Origin: Pseudomonadota bacterium
Lineage (GTDB): Bacteria; Pseudomonadota; Gammaproteobacteria; Steroidobacterales; Steroidobacteraceae
DNA: 14,162 nucleotides
Assembly: GCA_947454665.1 (NCBI GenBank)
Contig: CANGMU010000037.1
Coordinates: 1-14,162, forward strand
Direction: 5' to 3'
Shown: piece by piece, positions 7,154 through 13,129 of the stretch
How the letters are laid out: every line of letters begins with the position of its first letter
Numbering within the stretch: position 1 is the stretch's first letter
Made by a program: the position numbers and the translations under genes
Notes under the pieces: generated by a model
What the model was told of the DNA's origin: nothing
What the model saw: only the letters and a program-made list of their open reading frames with translations
Databases searched by the model: none

Positions 7154-7960
7154 ATGCCGGCGAGGAAGACCGTGGCCAAGAGCGCCAAGGGCAAGAAATC
7201 CGCTGCAGTAAAGCCTGCGGCGAAAAAGCCTGTGGCCGCTGCCAAGAAGCCTGCTGCGAAGCCCGCTGCGAAACCGGCCGCCAAGAAACCCGCCGCCAAG
7301 AAACCCGCCCCTGTCGCCAAGCGCGCCGCGCCGGCAAAAGCCAAGGTCGTCGCCAAGCCCGCTGCGAAACCCGCAGCGCGCCCCGTTGTAAAAGTCCAGG
7401 ACAAGAAGCCCGCAGTGACCGAATCGCCCAAGCCGTCGAAGTCTAAGAAATCCGCTACCGAAGCCCCCGCCGCCCGTCCCGCGACGATGGTGGCTGACGA
7501 GGCTGCCTCGCGTGACGGCAGCCTGCTGGCCGGCCCCCGCAACGTACAGCCCTATGTCACCAAGCATGGTGAGCAGTACATGAATCGGGAGCAGCTGGAC
7601 CACTTCCGGCAGATCCTGTCGAGCTGGAAGCGCGACCTGATGGTCGAGGTCGACCGCACCGTCTCGCACATGAAGGACGAGGCCGCCAACTTTCCGGATC
7701 CGAACGACCGTGCGACGCAGGAAGAGGAATTCAGCCTCGAGCTTCGCACCCGCGACCGCGAACGCAAGCTGATCCGCAAGATCGAGGAAGCCCTCGAGCG
7801 CATCGAGGACGGCAGCTATGGCTATTGCCTCGAGACCGGCGAGCCCATCGGCGTCAAGCGCCTCGAGGCCCGCCCCGTCGCGACGCTGAGCCTCGAAGCC
7901 CAGGAGCGCCGTGAGCGCCGTGAGCGTCAGTACGGCGACCGCGACGACCGCTACCGCTGA
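7154..7960 (+). CDS. dksA: DksA-family RNA polymerase-binding regulator with lysine-rich N-terminal tail
   Basis: DksA enters the RNA polymerase secondary channel and, with ppGpp, retunes rRNA, tRNA and biosynthetic promoters. The ATG at 7154 is chosen because AAGGAG (7142-7147) lies 6 nt before it, giving 268 residues against 151 in E. coli. Residues 1-105 are a low-complexity Lys/Ala/Pro tail (AAKKPAAKP-type repeats) resembling histone H1 or AlgP. The DksA core runs from about 131 to 250. The coiled-coil tip motif D-x2-D-x-A is intact at D182, D185 and A187, followed by the conserved RDRERKLI helix and GVKRLEARP. The zinc finger is degenerate: the four positions read C225, T228, S246 and A249, so a C4 zinc site cannot form. 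The protein ends in an Arg/Glu/Asp-rich tail. Its stop overlaps the likely gluQ start, so the two are probably co-translated. Confidence 0.93.
   Translation: MPARKTVAKSAKGKKSAAVKPAAKKPVAAAKKPAAKPAAKPAAKKPAAKKPAPVAKRAAPAKAKVVAKPAAKPAARPVVKVQDKKPAVTESPKPSKSKKSATEAPAARPATMVADEAASRDGSLLAGPRNVQPYVTKHGEQYMNREQLDHFRQILSSWKRDLMVEVDRTVSHMKDEAANFPDPNDRATQEEEFSLELRTRDRERKLIRKIEEALERIEDGSYGYCLETGEPIGVKRLEARPVATLSLEAQERRERRERQYGDRDDRYR
7277..7306 (+). repeat. Exact 15-bp tandem duplication in the dksA tail
   Basis: The unit GCCGCCAAGAAACCC occurs twice, head to tail, and encodes two copies of AAKKP. It lies in a longer run of imperfect Lys/Ala/Pro codon repeats (about 7205-7385). Being a multiple of three, gain or loss of a unit by slippage would keep the frame and change only tail length. 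Confidence 0.85.
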
Positions 7961-8823
7961 CGCTTTCCGCGGTTTCCGCTGACACGCGCCGCGCGTACCG
8001 CGGCCGTTTCGCCCCCTCCCCCAGTGGCGCCCTGCATCTGGGCTCGCTCGCTGCCGCACTCGGCAGTTGGCTGGACGCCCGCCGCCACGGCGGCACCTGG
8101 CTGATCCGCATCGAAGACCTGGACACGCCCCGCGTGATGCCCGGCGCAGCGGACGACATCCTCCACACCCTGTCGGTCTGCGGCCTGGAATCCGACGAAC
8201 AGCCGCTGCTGTACCAGTCACAGCGTACCGAGGCCTACGAGGCGGCCTTCGAGCAGATTCGCTCCCAGAACCTCGTATACCCCTGCAGTTGCAGCCGCCG
8301 CGACACGGCCGCGGGGCCTTATGCAGGAACCTGTCGCCAGGGTTCGCACGGCCCCGCCCCCTGGGCCTGGCGAATGCGGATGCCCGACGCAGGGACCTGC
8401 TGCTTCACCGACGGCTTCCTCGGACCGCAGGCGTTTGCCTGGGCGTCCCTGGGCGATCCGGTGGTCAGGCGCCGTGACGAACTGCATGCCTACCAGTTGG
8501 CGGTCGTGGTCGACGACATGGCTCAGGGCATCACCGACATCGTGCGCGGCGCCGACCTGCTGGACGCCACGGCCTGGCAGCTGGAGATCCGCCACCGATT
8601 GGGCGGCGCTGCGGTCCGCCACGCCCATCTGCCCCTGGTCCTGGGGCCGGATGGGCGGAAGCTGTCCAAGTCAGCCAGCGCAGAGGCCATTTCACGTTCG
8701 CCACCGGGGGCCGCCCTGCAGGCCGCGCTGGTCGCCCTGCACCAGTCGCCCCCGGAAGCCCTTCACACCCTGCCGATTCCGCGCATCCTGGACTGGGCCC
8801 TGGAAAACTTCGGCAAGCGCTGA
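7957..8823 (+). CDS. gluQ: Glutamyl-queuosine tRNA(Asp) synthetase GluQ, probable CTG start
   Basis: GluQ activates glutamate and transfers it to the queuosine base at the wobble position of tRNA(Asp), in the cytoplasm. It is a GluRS paralogue without the anticodon-binding domain. Counting from 7957 (288 residues; E. coli about 300), the N-terminal GRFAPSPSG leads into the HIGH-like H27-L-G-S30. RIEDLD follows at about 51-56. The GluQ zinc site C110-x-C112 with Y122-x3-C126 is intact, and the KMSKS-like K235-L-S-K-S239 is present. No ATG, GTG or TTG occurs in this frame between the stop at 7921 and position 8134, which lies beyond the HIGH motif and RIEDLD. The only sensible start is CTG at 7957, overlapping the dksA stop as CTGA. 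A sequencing error or another non-canonical start cannot be excluded. The function is secure but the start is not. Confidence 0.9.
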   Translation: MTLSAVSADTRRAYRGRFAPSPSGALHLGSLAAALGSWLDARRHGGTWLIRIEDLDTPRVMPGAADDILHTLSVCGLESDEQPLLYQSQRTEAYEAAFEQIRSQNLVYPCSCSRRDTAAGPYAGTCRQGSHGPAPWAWRMRMPDAGTCCFTDGFLGPQAFAWASLGDPVVRRRDELHAYQLAVVVDDMAQGITDIVRGADLLDATAWQLEIRHRLGGAAVRHAHLPLVLGPDGRKLSKSASAEAISRSPPGAALQAALVALHQSPPEALHTLPIPRILDWALENFGKR

Positions 8824-8852
8824 TCGCAAATAAGTCCGATTTGGGGTTTAAT
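8824..8852 (+). promoter_or_regulatory. Possible promoter upstream of phaR
   Basis: TTTAAT (8847-8852, 5 of 6 to the -10 consensus) lies about 50 bases before the phaR start in a locally AT-rich spot. The -35 at 17-bp spacing would be TCGCAA (8824-8829), only 3 of 6, so the assignment is weak. The 78-bp gap after gluQ argues for a separate or additional transcript for phaR. Confidence 0.35.
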
Positions 8853-8901
8853 CTTGCGAAGCACCATCGCCATCAAGCCGGTGCAGCACAGGAGAGCCTC
8901 C

Positions 8902-9273
8902 ATGAGCGACCCTCGCGTCATCAAGAAATATCCCAACCGCCGCCTCTACGACACGGTGGAAAGCCGGTACATCACGCTGGCAGACATTCGCCGCCTGGTC
9001 ATCGAGCGCATCGAATTCCTGGTCATCGACAAGAAGTCGCAGCAGGACATCACCCGGTCGATCCTGTTGCAGGTCATCGCCGAACAGGAACAACGCGCCG
9101 AGCCGCTGCTGAGCCGTGACTTCCTGGCGCAGGTGATCCGCTGTTATGGCGGCGCCGGTCAGGCCACCGTCACCGGCCACCTGGAACAGGCGATCGTCGA
9201 AGCCGCCGAGAAGCAGCGGGTCCTCAAGGAACAGCAGCGAGCAAGCGGCGCGGAACCAAGCGTCGCGGCCTGA
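8902..9273 (+). CDS. phaR: Polyhydroxyalkanoate synthesis repressor PhaR-type regulator
   Basis: PhaR proteins bind DNA, and in well-studied species also polyhydroxyalkanoate granules, repressing phasin and PHA genes. The 123-residue protein opens with the family's highly conserved DNA-binding block (VIKKYPNRRLYDTVESRYIT, then LADIRRLV), about residues 5-32. A second conserved block follows (DKKSQQDITRSILLQVIAEQE, about 43-63), and the tail is variable and rich in Glu, Gln and Ala. It is at the short end for the family. The ATG at 8902 is preferred over upstream starts because AGGAGA (8890-8895) sits 6 nt before it and the conserved block follows at once. No PHA synthase, phasin or acetoacetyl-CoA reductase gene is nearby, so its target is not shown by context. 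It is convergent with pnp. Confidence 0.85.
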   Translation: MSDPRVIKKYPNRRLYDTVESRYITLADIRRLVIERIEFLVIDKKSQQDITRSILLQVIAEQEQRAEPLLSRDFLAQVIRCYGGAGQATVTGHLEQAIVEAAEKQRVLKEQQRASGAEPSVAA

Positions 9274-9354
9274 AACGAACGAGGCCCCGGCACATTGCGG
9301 TGACGAGGCCTCTCGGCGCCGGGCATCAAACCGGCGCGGGATCGACGATCGCCG
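9274..9354. other. Convergent phaR/pnp spacer with a GC hairpin
   Basis: This 81-bp gap separates two convergent genes, so transcripts from both sides should end here. It contains an inverted repeat with a 7-bp stem (GCGCCGG at 9316-9322, CCGGCGC at 9331-9337) and an 8-base loop. It also has GAGGCC/GGCCTC arms at 9281-9286 and 9307-9312. Neither is followed by a T run on either strand. It may be a weak or Rho-assisted terminator. Confidence 0.35.
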
Positions 9355-11445
9355 TCAGGCGACGTCGACGCTGCGCATCGACAGGCGCACGCGGCCCTGG
9401 CGATCGACTTCCAGCACCTTCACGCGCACGACATCGCCTTCCTTGAGCTTGTCGGCCACGCGCTCGACGCGCTCGTCGGAGATCTGCGAGATGTGCACCA
9501 GGCCATCACGTCCCGGCAGGATCGTCACGAAGGCGCCGAAGTCCATCAGGCGCGCCACGCGGCCTTCATAGACACGACCCACTTCGACGTCCGCGGTGAT
9601 CAGCTCGATGCGACGCTGGGCTTCACGGCCCGCGGTGCCGTTGACCGAGGCGATCTTGACCGTGCCATCGTTCTCGATGTCGATCGTCGTACCGGTCTCT
9701 TCGGTGATCTGGCGGATGACCGCACCACCCTTGCCGATGACGTCGCGGATCTTCTCCGGGTCGATCTTCAGCGTGATGATCGACGGCGCCCACTCGGACA
9801 TGTTCGAGCGCGGCGTGGTGATGATCTTGTTCATCTCGCCGAGGATGTGCTGACGGCCTTCCAGGGCCTGCGACAGCGCGATCTTCATGATCTCGGGCGT
9901 GATGCCCTCGACCTTGATGTCCATCTGCAGCGCGGTGACGCCCGAAGCCGTGCCCGCCACCTTGAAGTCCATGTCGCCGAGGTGATCCTCGTCGCCCAGG
10001 ATGTCGGTGATGACCTTGAAGCGCTCGCCCTCGAGCACCAGGCCCATCGCCACGCCGGCCACCGGAGCCTTGATCGGCACGCCCGCATCCATCAGCGCGA
10101 GGCTGGTACCGCAGACCGACGCCATCGAGCTCGAGCCGTTCGACTCGAGGATTTCCGACACGACTCGGATGACGTACGGAAAGCCTTCCATCTGCGGCAG
10201 CACGGCGGCGATGCCGCGGCGGGCCAGGTTGCCGTGGCCGATCTCGCGGCGCTTCGGCGAACCCATCATGCCGGTCTCGCCGACCGAGAACGGGGGGAAG
10301 TTGTAATGGAGCATGAACGGCTCGCGACGCTCGCCTTCCAGCGCATCGATGATCTGCGCGTCGCGGGTGGTGCCCAGCGTCGTCGTGACCAGCGCCTGCG
10401 TCTCGCCGCGGGTGAACAGCGCCGAACCGTGCGTACGGGGCAGCACGCCGACCTTGATGGTGATCGGGCGGACCGTCTTGTAGTCACGGCCGTCGATGCG
10501 CGGGTCGCCGGCGAGGATGCGCTCGCGGACGATCTGGCTCTCGAGCTTGTGGATCTCGGTGCCAACCTGCTCGTTCGTCCAGGAAGGCTTCTCGTCGACG
10601 ACGGGGACCGCGGCGAGCGTGGCCGCCTTGATCTCGCCGACGCGCGTATAGCGCTCCTGCTTGACGGTGATGCGGTAGGCCTCGGCCAGCTTGTCGAAGG
10701 CCTGCGCCTTGACGAAGGCGACCAGGTCCGCGTCGACGGACGGCGCCGTCCAGTTCCAGCGCGGCTTGCCGGCCTGCTTGACCAGCTCGTTGATCGCGTT
10801 GATAGCGACCTGCATCTGCTCATGGCCGAAGACCACGGCGCCCAGCATGACGTCCTCGGAGAGGCTGTCGGCCTGCGACTCGACCATCAGCACGGCATCC
10901 TTCGTGCCGGCGACGACGAGCTCGAGCTGCGAGGTCTTGAGGGCTTCGCGGTTCGGGTTCAGCAGGTACTGGCCGTCCTTGTAGCCGACGCGCGCAGCGG
11001 CGATCGGACCGGCGAAGGGCACGCCCGACAGCGCGAGCGCCGCCGAGGCGCCGAGCATCGACGGGATGTCAGCCGGGATTTCAGGGTCCAGCGACACGAC
11101 CGTCGCGACGACCTGCACTTCGTTGAAGAAGCCATCCGGGAAGAGCGGGCGGATCGGGCGGTCGATGAGGCGGGACGTCAGCGTCTCCGTCTCGCTCGGA
11201 CGACCTTCGCGGCGGAAGAAACCACCCGGGATGCGGCCCGCGGCGTAGGTCTTTTCCTGGTAGTTGACGGTCAGCGGGAAGAAGTCCTTGCCCGGCTGCG
11301 CCGCCTTGCGGGCGACGGCCGTGACGAGCACGACGGTGTGGCCCACGGAGACGACGACGGCGCCGTCGGCCTGGCGGGCCATTTCACCCGTTTCGATGTG
11401 GACGGTGTGGGGACCAAATGCGAAAGATTGTTTTGCAACGCTCAC
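9355..11445 (-). CDS. pnp: Polyribonucleotide nucleotidyltransferase (PNPase)
   Basis: PNPase is a homotrimeric 3'-to-5' phosphorolytic exoribonuclease that degrades and tails RNA, often in the RNase E degradosome. The 696 residues are a normal length. Two RNase PH domains flank a helical linker. The first contains GRIPGGFFRREGRPSE and RPIRPLFPDGF. The second, catalytic one has the phosphate-binding GSSS at 437-440 and the acidic metal site GDEDHLGDMD around 484-493. A KH domain (about 551-612, GxxG as GKGG at 571-574) and an S1 domain (about 620-690, VGRVYEGRVARLMDFGAFV) complete it. The start is GTG, with GAGGT 9 nt upstream. It follows rpsO by about 100 bp, and a hairpin lies in that gap. 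In E. coli this leader is the site of RNase III/PNPase autoregulation; the same here is inference. Confidence 0.98.
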   Translation of the reverse strand: MSVAKQSFAFGPHTVHIETGEMARQADGAVVVSVGHTVVLVTAVARKAAQPGKDFFPLTVNYQEKTYAAGRIPGGFFRREGRPSETETLTSRLIDRPIRPLFPDGFFNEVQVVATVVSLDPEIPADIPSMLGASAALALSGVPFAGPIAAARVGYKDGQYLLNPNREALKTSQLELVVAGTKDAVLMVESQADSLSEDVMLGAVVFGHEQMQVAINAINELVKQAGKPRWNWTAPSVDADLVAFVKAQAFDKLAEAYRITVKQERYTRVGEIKAATLAAVPVVDEKPSWTNEQVGTEIHKLESQIVRERILAGDPRIDGRDYKTVRPITIKVGVLPRTHGSALFTRGETQALVTTTLGTTRDAQIIDALEGERREPFMLHYNFPPFSVGETGMMGSPKRREIGHGNLARRGIAAVLPQMEGFPYVIRVVSEILESNGSSSMASVCGTSLALMDAGVPIKAPVAGVAMGLVLEGERFKVITDILGDEDHLGDMDFKVAGTASGVTALQMDIKVEGITPEIMKIALSQALEGRQHILGEMNKIITTPRSNMSEWAPSIITLKIDPEKIRDVIGKGGAVIRQITEETGTTIDIENDGTVKIASVNGTAGREAQRRIELITADVEVGRVYEGRVARLMDFGAFVTILPGRDGLVHISQISDERVERVADKLKEGDVVRVKVLEVDRQGRVRLSMRSVDVA

Positions 11446-11492
11446 GATTACGTGACCTCGGCGAATAAGGCGGCGGTGGGAAACCCGACCTG

Positions 11493-11536
11493 GAAAAGCA
11501 ATCGGGCCGCGCGGTTCATTGAAACGGCGCGGCCCG
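11493..11536 (-). terminator. rpsO-pnp intergenic hairpin with short T run (attenuator-like)
   Basis: On the minus strand the arms at 11527-11536 and 11503-11512 form a perfect 10-bp GC-rich stem. One mismatch and three more pairs follow, closing a loop of about 6 bases. Reading on toward pnp, the sequence is ATTGCTTTTCC, so a run of four T begins 6 bases past the stem. It starts 12 bases after the rpsO stop. It looks like a partial intrinsic terminator that would end many rpsO transcripts while letting some continue into pnp, as known for E. coli. Confidence 0.6.
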
Positions 11537-11548
11537 GAGAGACTTGCG

Positions 11549-11818
11549 TCAGCGGCGGAGACCCAGCCGCTCGACCACTTCCTGGTATTTCTGCGGCTGC
11601 GTGGACTTCAGGTAGTCGAGCAGCTTGCGACGCTGGTTGACCAGCTTCACCAGTCCGCGACGGGACGAGTGGTCGCCCTTGTGGGCCTGGAAGTGGCCAC
11701 CGAGGCCGCTGATACGCTCCGACAGGAGCGCGATCTGCACTTCCGGCGAACCCGTGTCGGTCGGATCGCGGCGGAACTGTGCAACGATTCCGCTCTTCTT
11801 TTCAGTCGATAACGCCAT
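11549..11818 (-). CDS. rpsO: 30S ribosomal protein S15
   Basis: S15 binds the central domain of 16S rRNA early in 30S assembly and forms a bridge to the 50S subunit. The 89 residues from the ATG at 11818 match the standard bacterial S15 length. The conserved stretches DTGSPEVQIALLSERI, HKGDHSSRRGLVKLVNQRR and LLDYL are all present. The frame stays open 20 codons further upstream, but those residues are not S15-like and MALSTEKK is a typical start. The nearest purine-rich stretch, AAGGG, is about 12 nt from the ATG, a rather long spacing. It lies between truB (56 bp upstream) and pnp, and has its own promoter-like sequence. Confidence 0.98.
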   Translation of the reverse strand: MALSTEKKSGIVAQFRRDPTDTGSPEVQIALLSERISGLGGHFQAHKGDHSSRRGLVKLVNQRRKLLDYLKSTQPQKYQEVVERLGLRR

Positions 11819-11849
11819 GTTAGGTATATGCCCTTGTTTGAAGCGCGGC

Positions 11850-11878
11850 ATTCTAGCCGCATGAACCCCGTCGCTCAA
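11850..11878 (-). promoter_or_regulatory. Probable sigma-70 promoter of rpsO
   Basis: On the minus strand, TTGAGC (11873-11878, 4 of 6) and TAGAAT (11850-11855, 5 of 6) are separated by exactly 17 bp. The -35 box overlaps the truB stop codon. Transcription would start near 11843, giving a leader of about 25 nt. An internal promoter for rpsO inside the long infB operon is also known in E. coli, which supports the call. Confidence 0.65.
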
Positions 11879-12762
11879 GTCGTCCGTGGGCCCAAATCGT
11901 TGAAAAGACGGCGTGGTTGAAGGCCCCCATCGGTCAAGACCTCGCCGATACCCATAAATCCAATGCCCTCAGCATAGACCCGGCAGCGACCGGGCAGTGC
12001 TCCTTCTCCCGCATGAACCTGCTGCCCGTGCTGCAGTCGCGTTGCCGCGAAAGGCTGCAGGTGGACGGCAGGCAACTGGGGCAAGGCCGTGTCTGCCGGC
12101 AGCAGCGCGATCGCCCGTGGGTCAGCCAGAACCTGCTCCAGCGTGAGCAGTGGCAGACCCTGGAAGGGCTCGGCCCACTCGCGCCGCAGCGACGACAGGT
12201 GCGCACAGGAGCCCACATGGCGGGCGATGTCCTCCGCCAACACGCGGACGTAGGTGCCCTTGGAGCATTCGACCCGCCAGTGACTGTCCACGCCCTCGAC
12301 GCCGAGCAGGTCAAGACGATGGAGGGTGACCTGTCGCGGCTCGCGTTCAATCTCCAGCCCCATGCGGGCCAGCTTGTAGAGGGGCTGGCCGTCGCGCTTG
12401 AGCGCCGAGTACATCGGCGGCACTTGCTGCTGCGGGCCCCGGAAGGCTTCAGCCGCCGCCGCGAGCCGGGCAGGCAGATCCTCGGGAACAGGGAGGGTTT
12501 CCACGACCTCGCCTTCCAGGTCTCCGGTGGACGTCCGTACGCCCATCCGGGCCGTGAAGACGTAGCACTTGCGACCGTCAAGCAGGTCACCGGCGACCTT
12601 GGTCGCCTCCCCCAGACAGATGGGCAGCATGCCGGTCGCCAGGGGATCGAGATTGCCGGTGTGTCCGGCCTTGATGCGCCCGAAGGCGTAACGGACCCGC
12701 TGCAGTGCGCCGTTGGACGACAGCCCATGAGGCTTGTCCAGCAGCAGGATGCCAGAGGTCAT
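11875..12762 (-). CDS. truB: tRNA pseudouridine(55) synthase TruB
   Basis: TruB converts U55 in the T-loop of nearly all elongator tRNAs to pseudouridine and helps tRNA fold. The 295 residues show the N-terminal GILLLDKPHGLSSN motif and the catalytic block AGHTGNLDPLATGMLPICLG with nucleophile D39. Further downstream come the TruB stretches PPMYSALKRDGQPLYKLAR and CSKGTYVRVLAEDIA. The C-terminal PUA-like part (about 235-295) ends normally. Its ATG overlaps the rbfA stop (ATGA), so translation is probably coupled. The last bases overlap the -35 of the rpsO promoter. Confidence 0.97.
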   Translation of the reverse strand: MTSGILLLDKPHGLSSNGALQRVRYAFGRIKAGHTGNLDPLATGMLPICLGEATKVAGDLLDGRKCYVFTARMGVRTSTGDLEGEVVETLPVPEDLPARLAAAAEAFRGPQQQVPPMYSALKRDGQPLYKLARMGLEIEREPRQVTLHRLDLLGVEGVDSHWRVECSKGTYVRVLAEDIARHVGSCAHLSSLRREWAEPFQGLPLLTLEQVLADPRAIALLPADTALPQLPAVHLQPFAATRLQHGQQVHAGEGALPGRCRVYAEGIGFMGIGEVLTDGGLQPRRLFNDLGPRTT

Positions 12763-13121
12763 GAATCGCGCTTGACGGCGTCCGAGATGAGGGCCGTCAG
12801 ACGAGCGGCCTTGTCGAAGGTCTCGTCGATCTCGAAACTCAAGCGAGGGGCGTGACGCAAGCCGACACGTCGACCGACCTCGCCTCGCAGGAAGCCCGCC
12901 GCCTTGGTCAGGCCTTCGAGGAATTCAGGGCCCGCCTCGCTGCCCCCGAAGGGCAGCACGAAGACCTTGGCCTCGCTCAGGTCCTGGGCGGCCTGGACGG
13001 CCGTGACCGTGACCAGGCCGATGCGCGGGTCCTTCACCTCGCGGCGGATGAGTTCCGCGATCGTGCGGAGCATCTCCGCCTCGATGCGCTGGTGCCGCTG
13101 GCTCGGTCCGGAACGTGCCAT
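12759..13121 (-). CDS. rbfA: 30S ribosome-binding factor RbfA
   Basis: RbfA is a single-KH-domain factor that binds immature 30S subunits, helps 16S rRNA 5'-end maturation and supports growth in the cold. The 120 residues are typical. The N-terminus has QRIEAEMLRTIAELIRREVKDPRIG, followed by VTVTAVQAAQDLSEAKVFV. The C-terminal half has FLRGEVGRRVGLRHAPRLSF and EIDETFDKAARL, the usual RbfA signatures. The ATG at 13121 has AAGGGG 4 nt upstream and starts 8 bases after the infB stop. It overlaps truB by 4 bp. Confidence 0.97.
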   Translation of the reverse strand: MARSGPSQRHQRIEAEMLRTIAELIRREVKDPRIGLVTVTAVQAAQDLSEAKVFVLPFGGSEAGPEFLEGLTKAAGFLRGEVGRRVGLRHAPRLSFEIDETFDKAARLTALISDAVKRDS

Positions 13122-13129
13122 GCAGCCCC

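Noticed and set aside
7205..7385. The dksA repeat region as a CRISPR-like or mobile repeat
   Set aside because: The repeats are in-frame Lys/Ala/Pro codons without spacers and lie inside a coding region.
8134..8136. GTG 8134 as the gluQ start
   Set aside because: It would remove GRFAPSPSG, the HIGH-like motif and RIEDLD, all of which are present and open in frame upstream.
9316..9337. Hairpin as a classic intrinsic terminator for phaR or pnp
   Set aside because: The stem is only 7 bp with an 8-base loop, and no T run follows on either strand, so I kept it only as a weak spacer feature.
9493..11640. A 715-codon open frame on the plus strand, antisense to pnp and rpsO
   Set aside because: It mirrors two certain genes. 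In GC-rich DNA the codon bias of the real gene keeps antisense frames open. The translation is Arg/Asp/His-rich with no recognisable domain.
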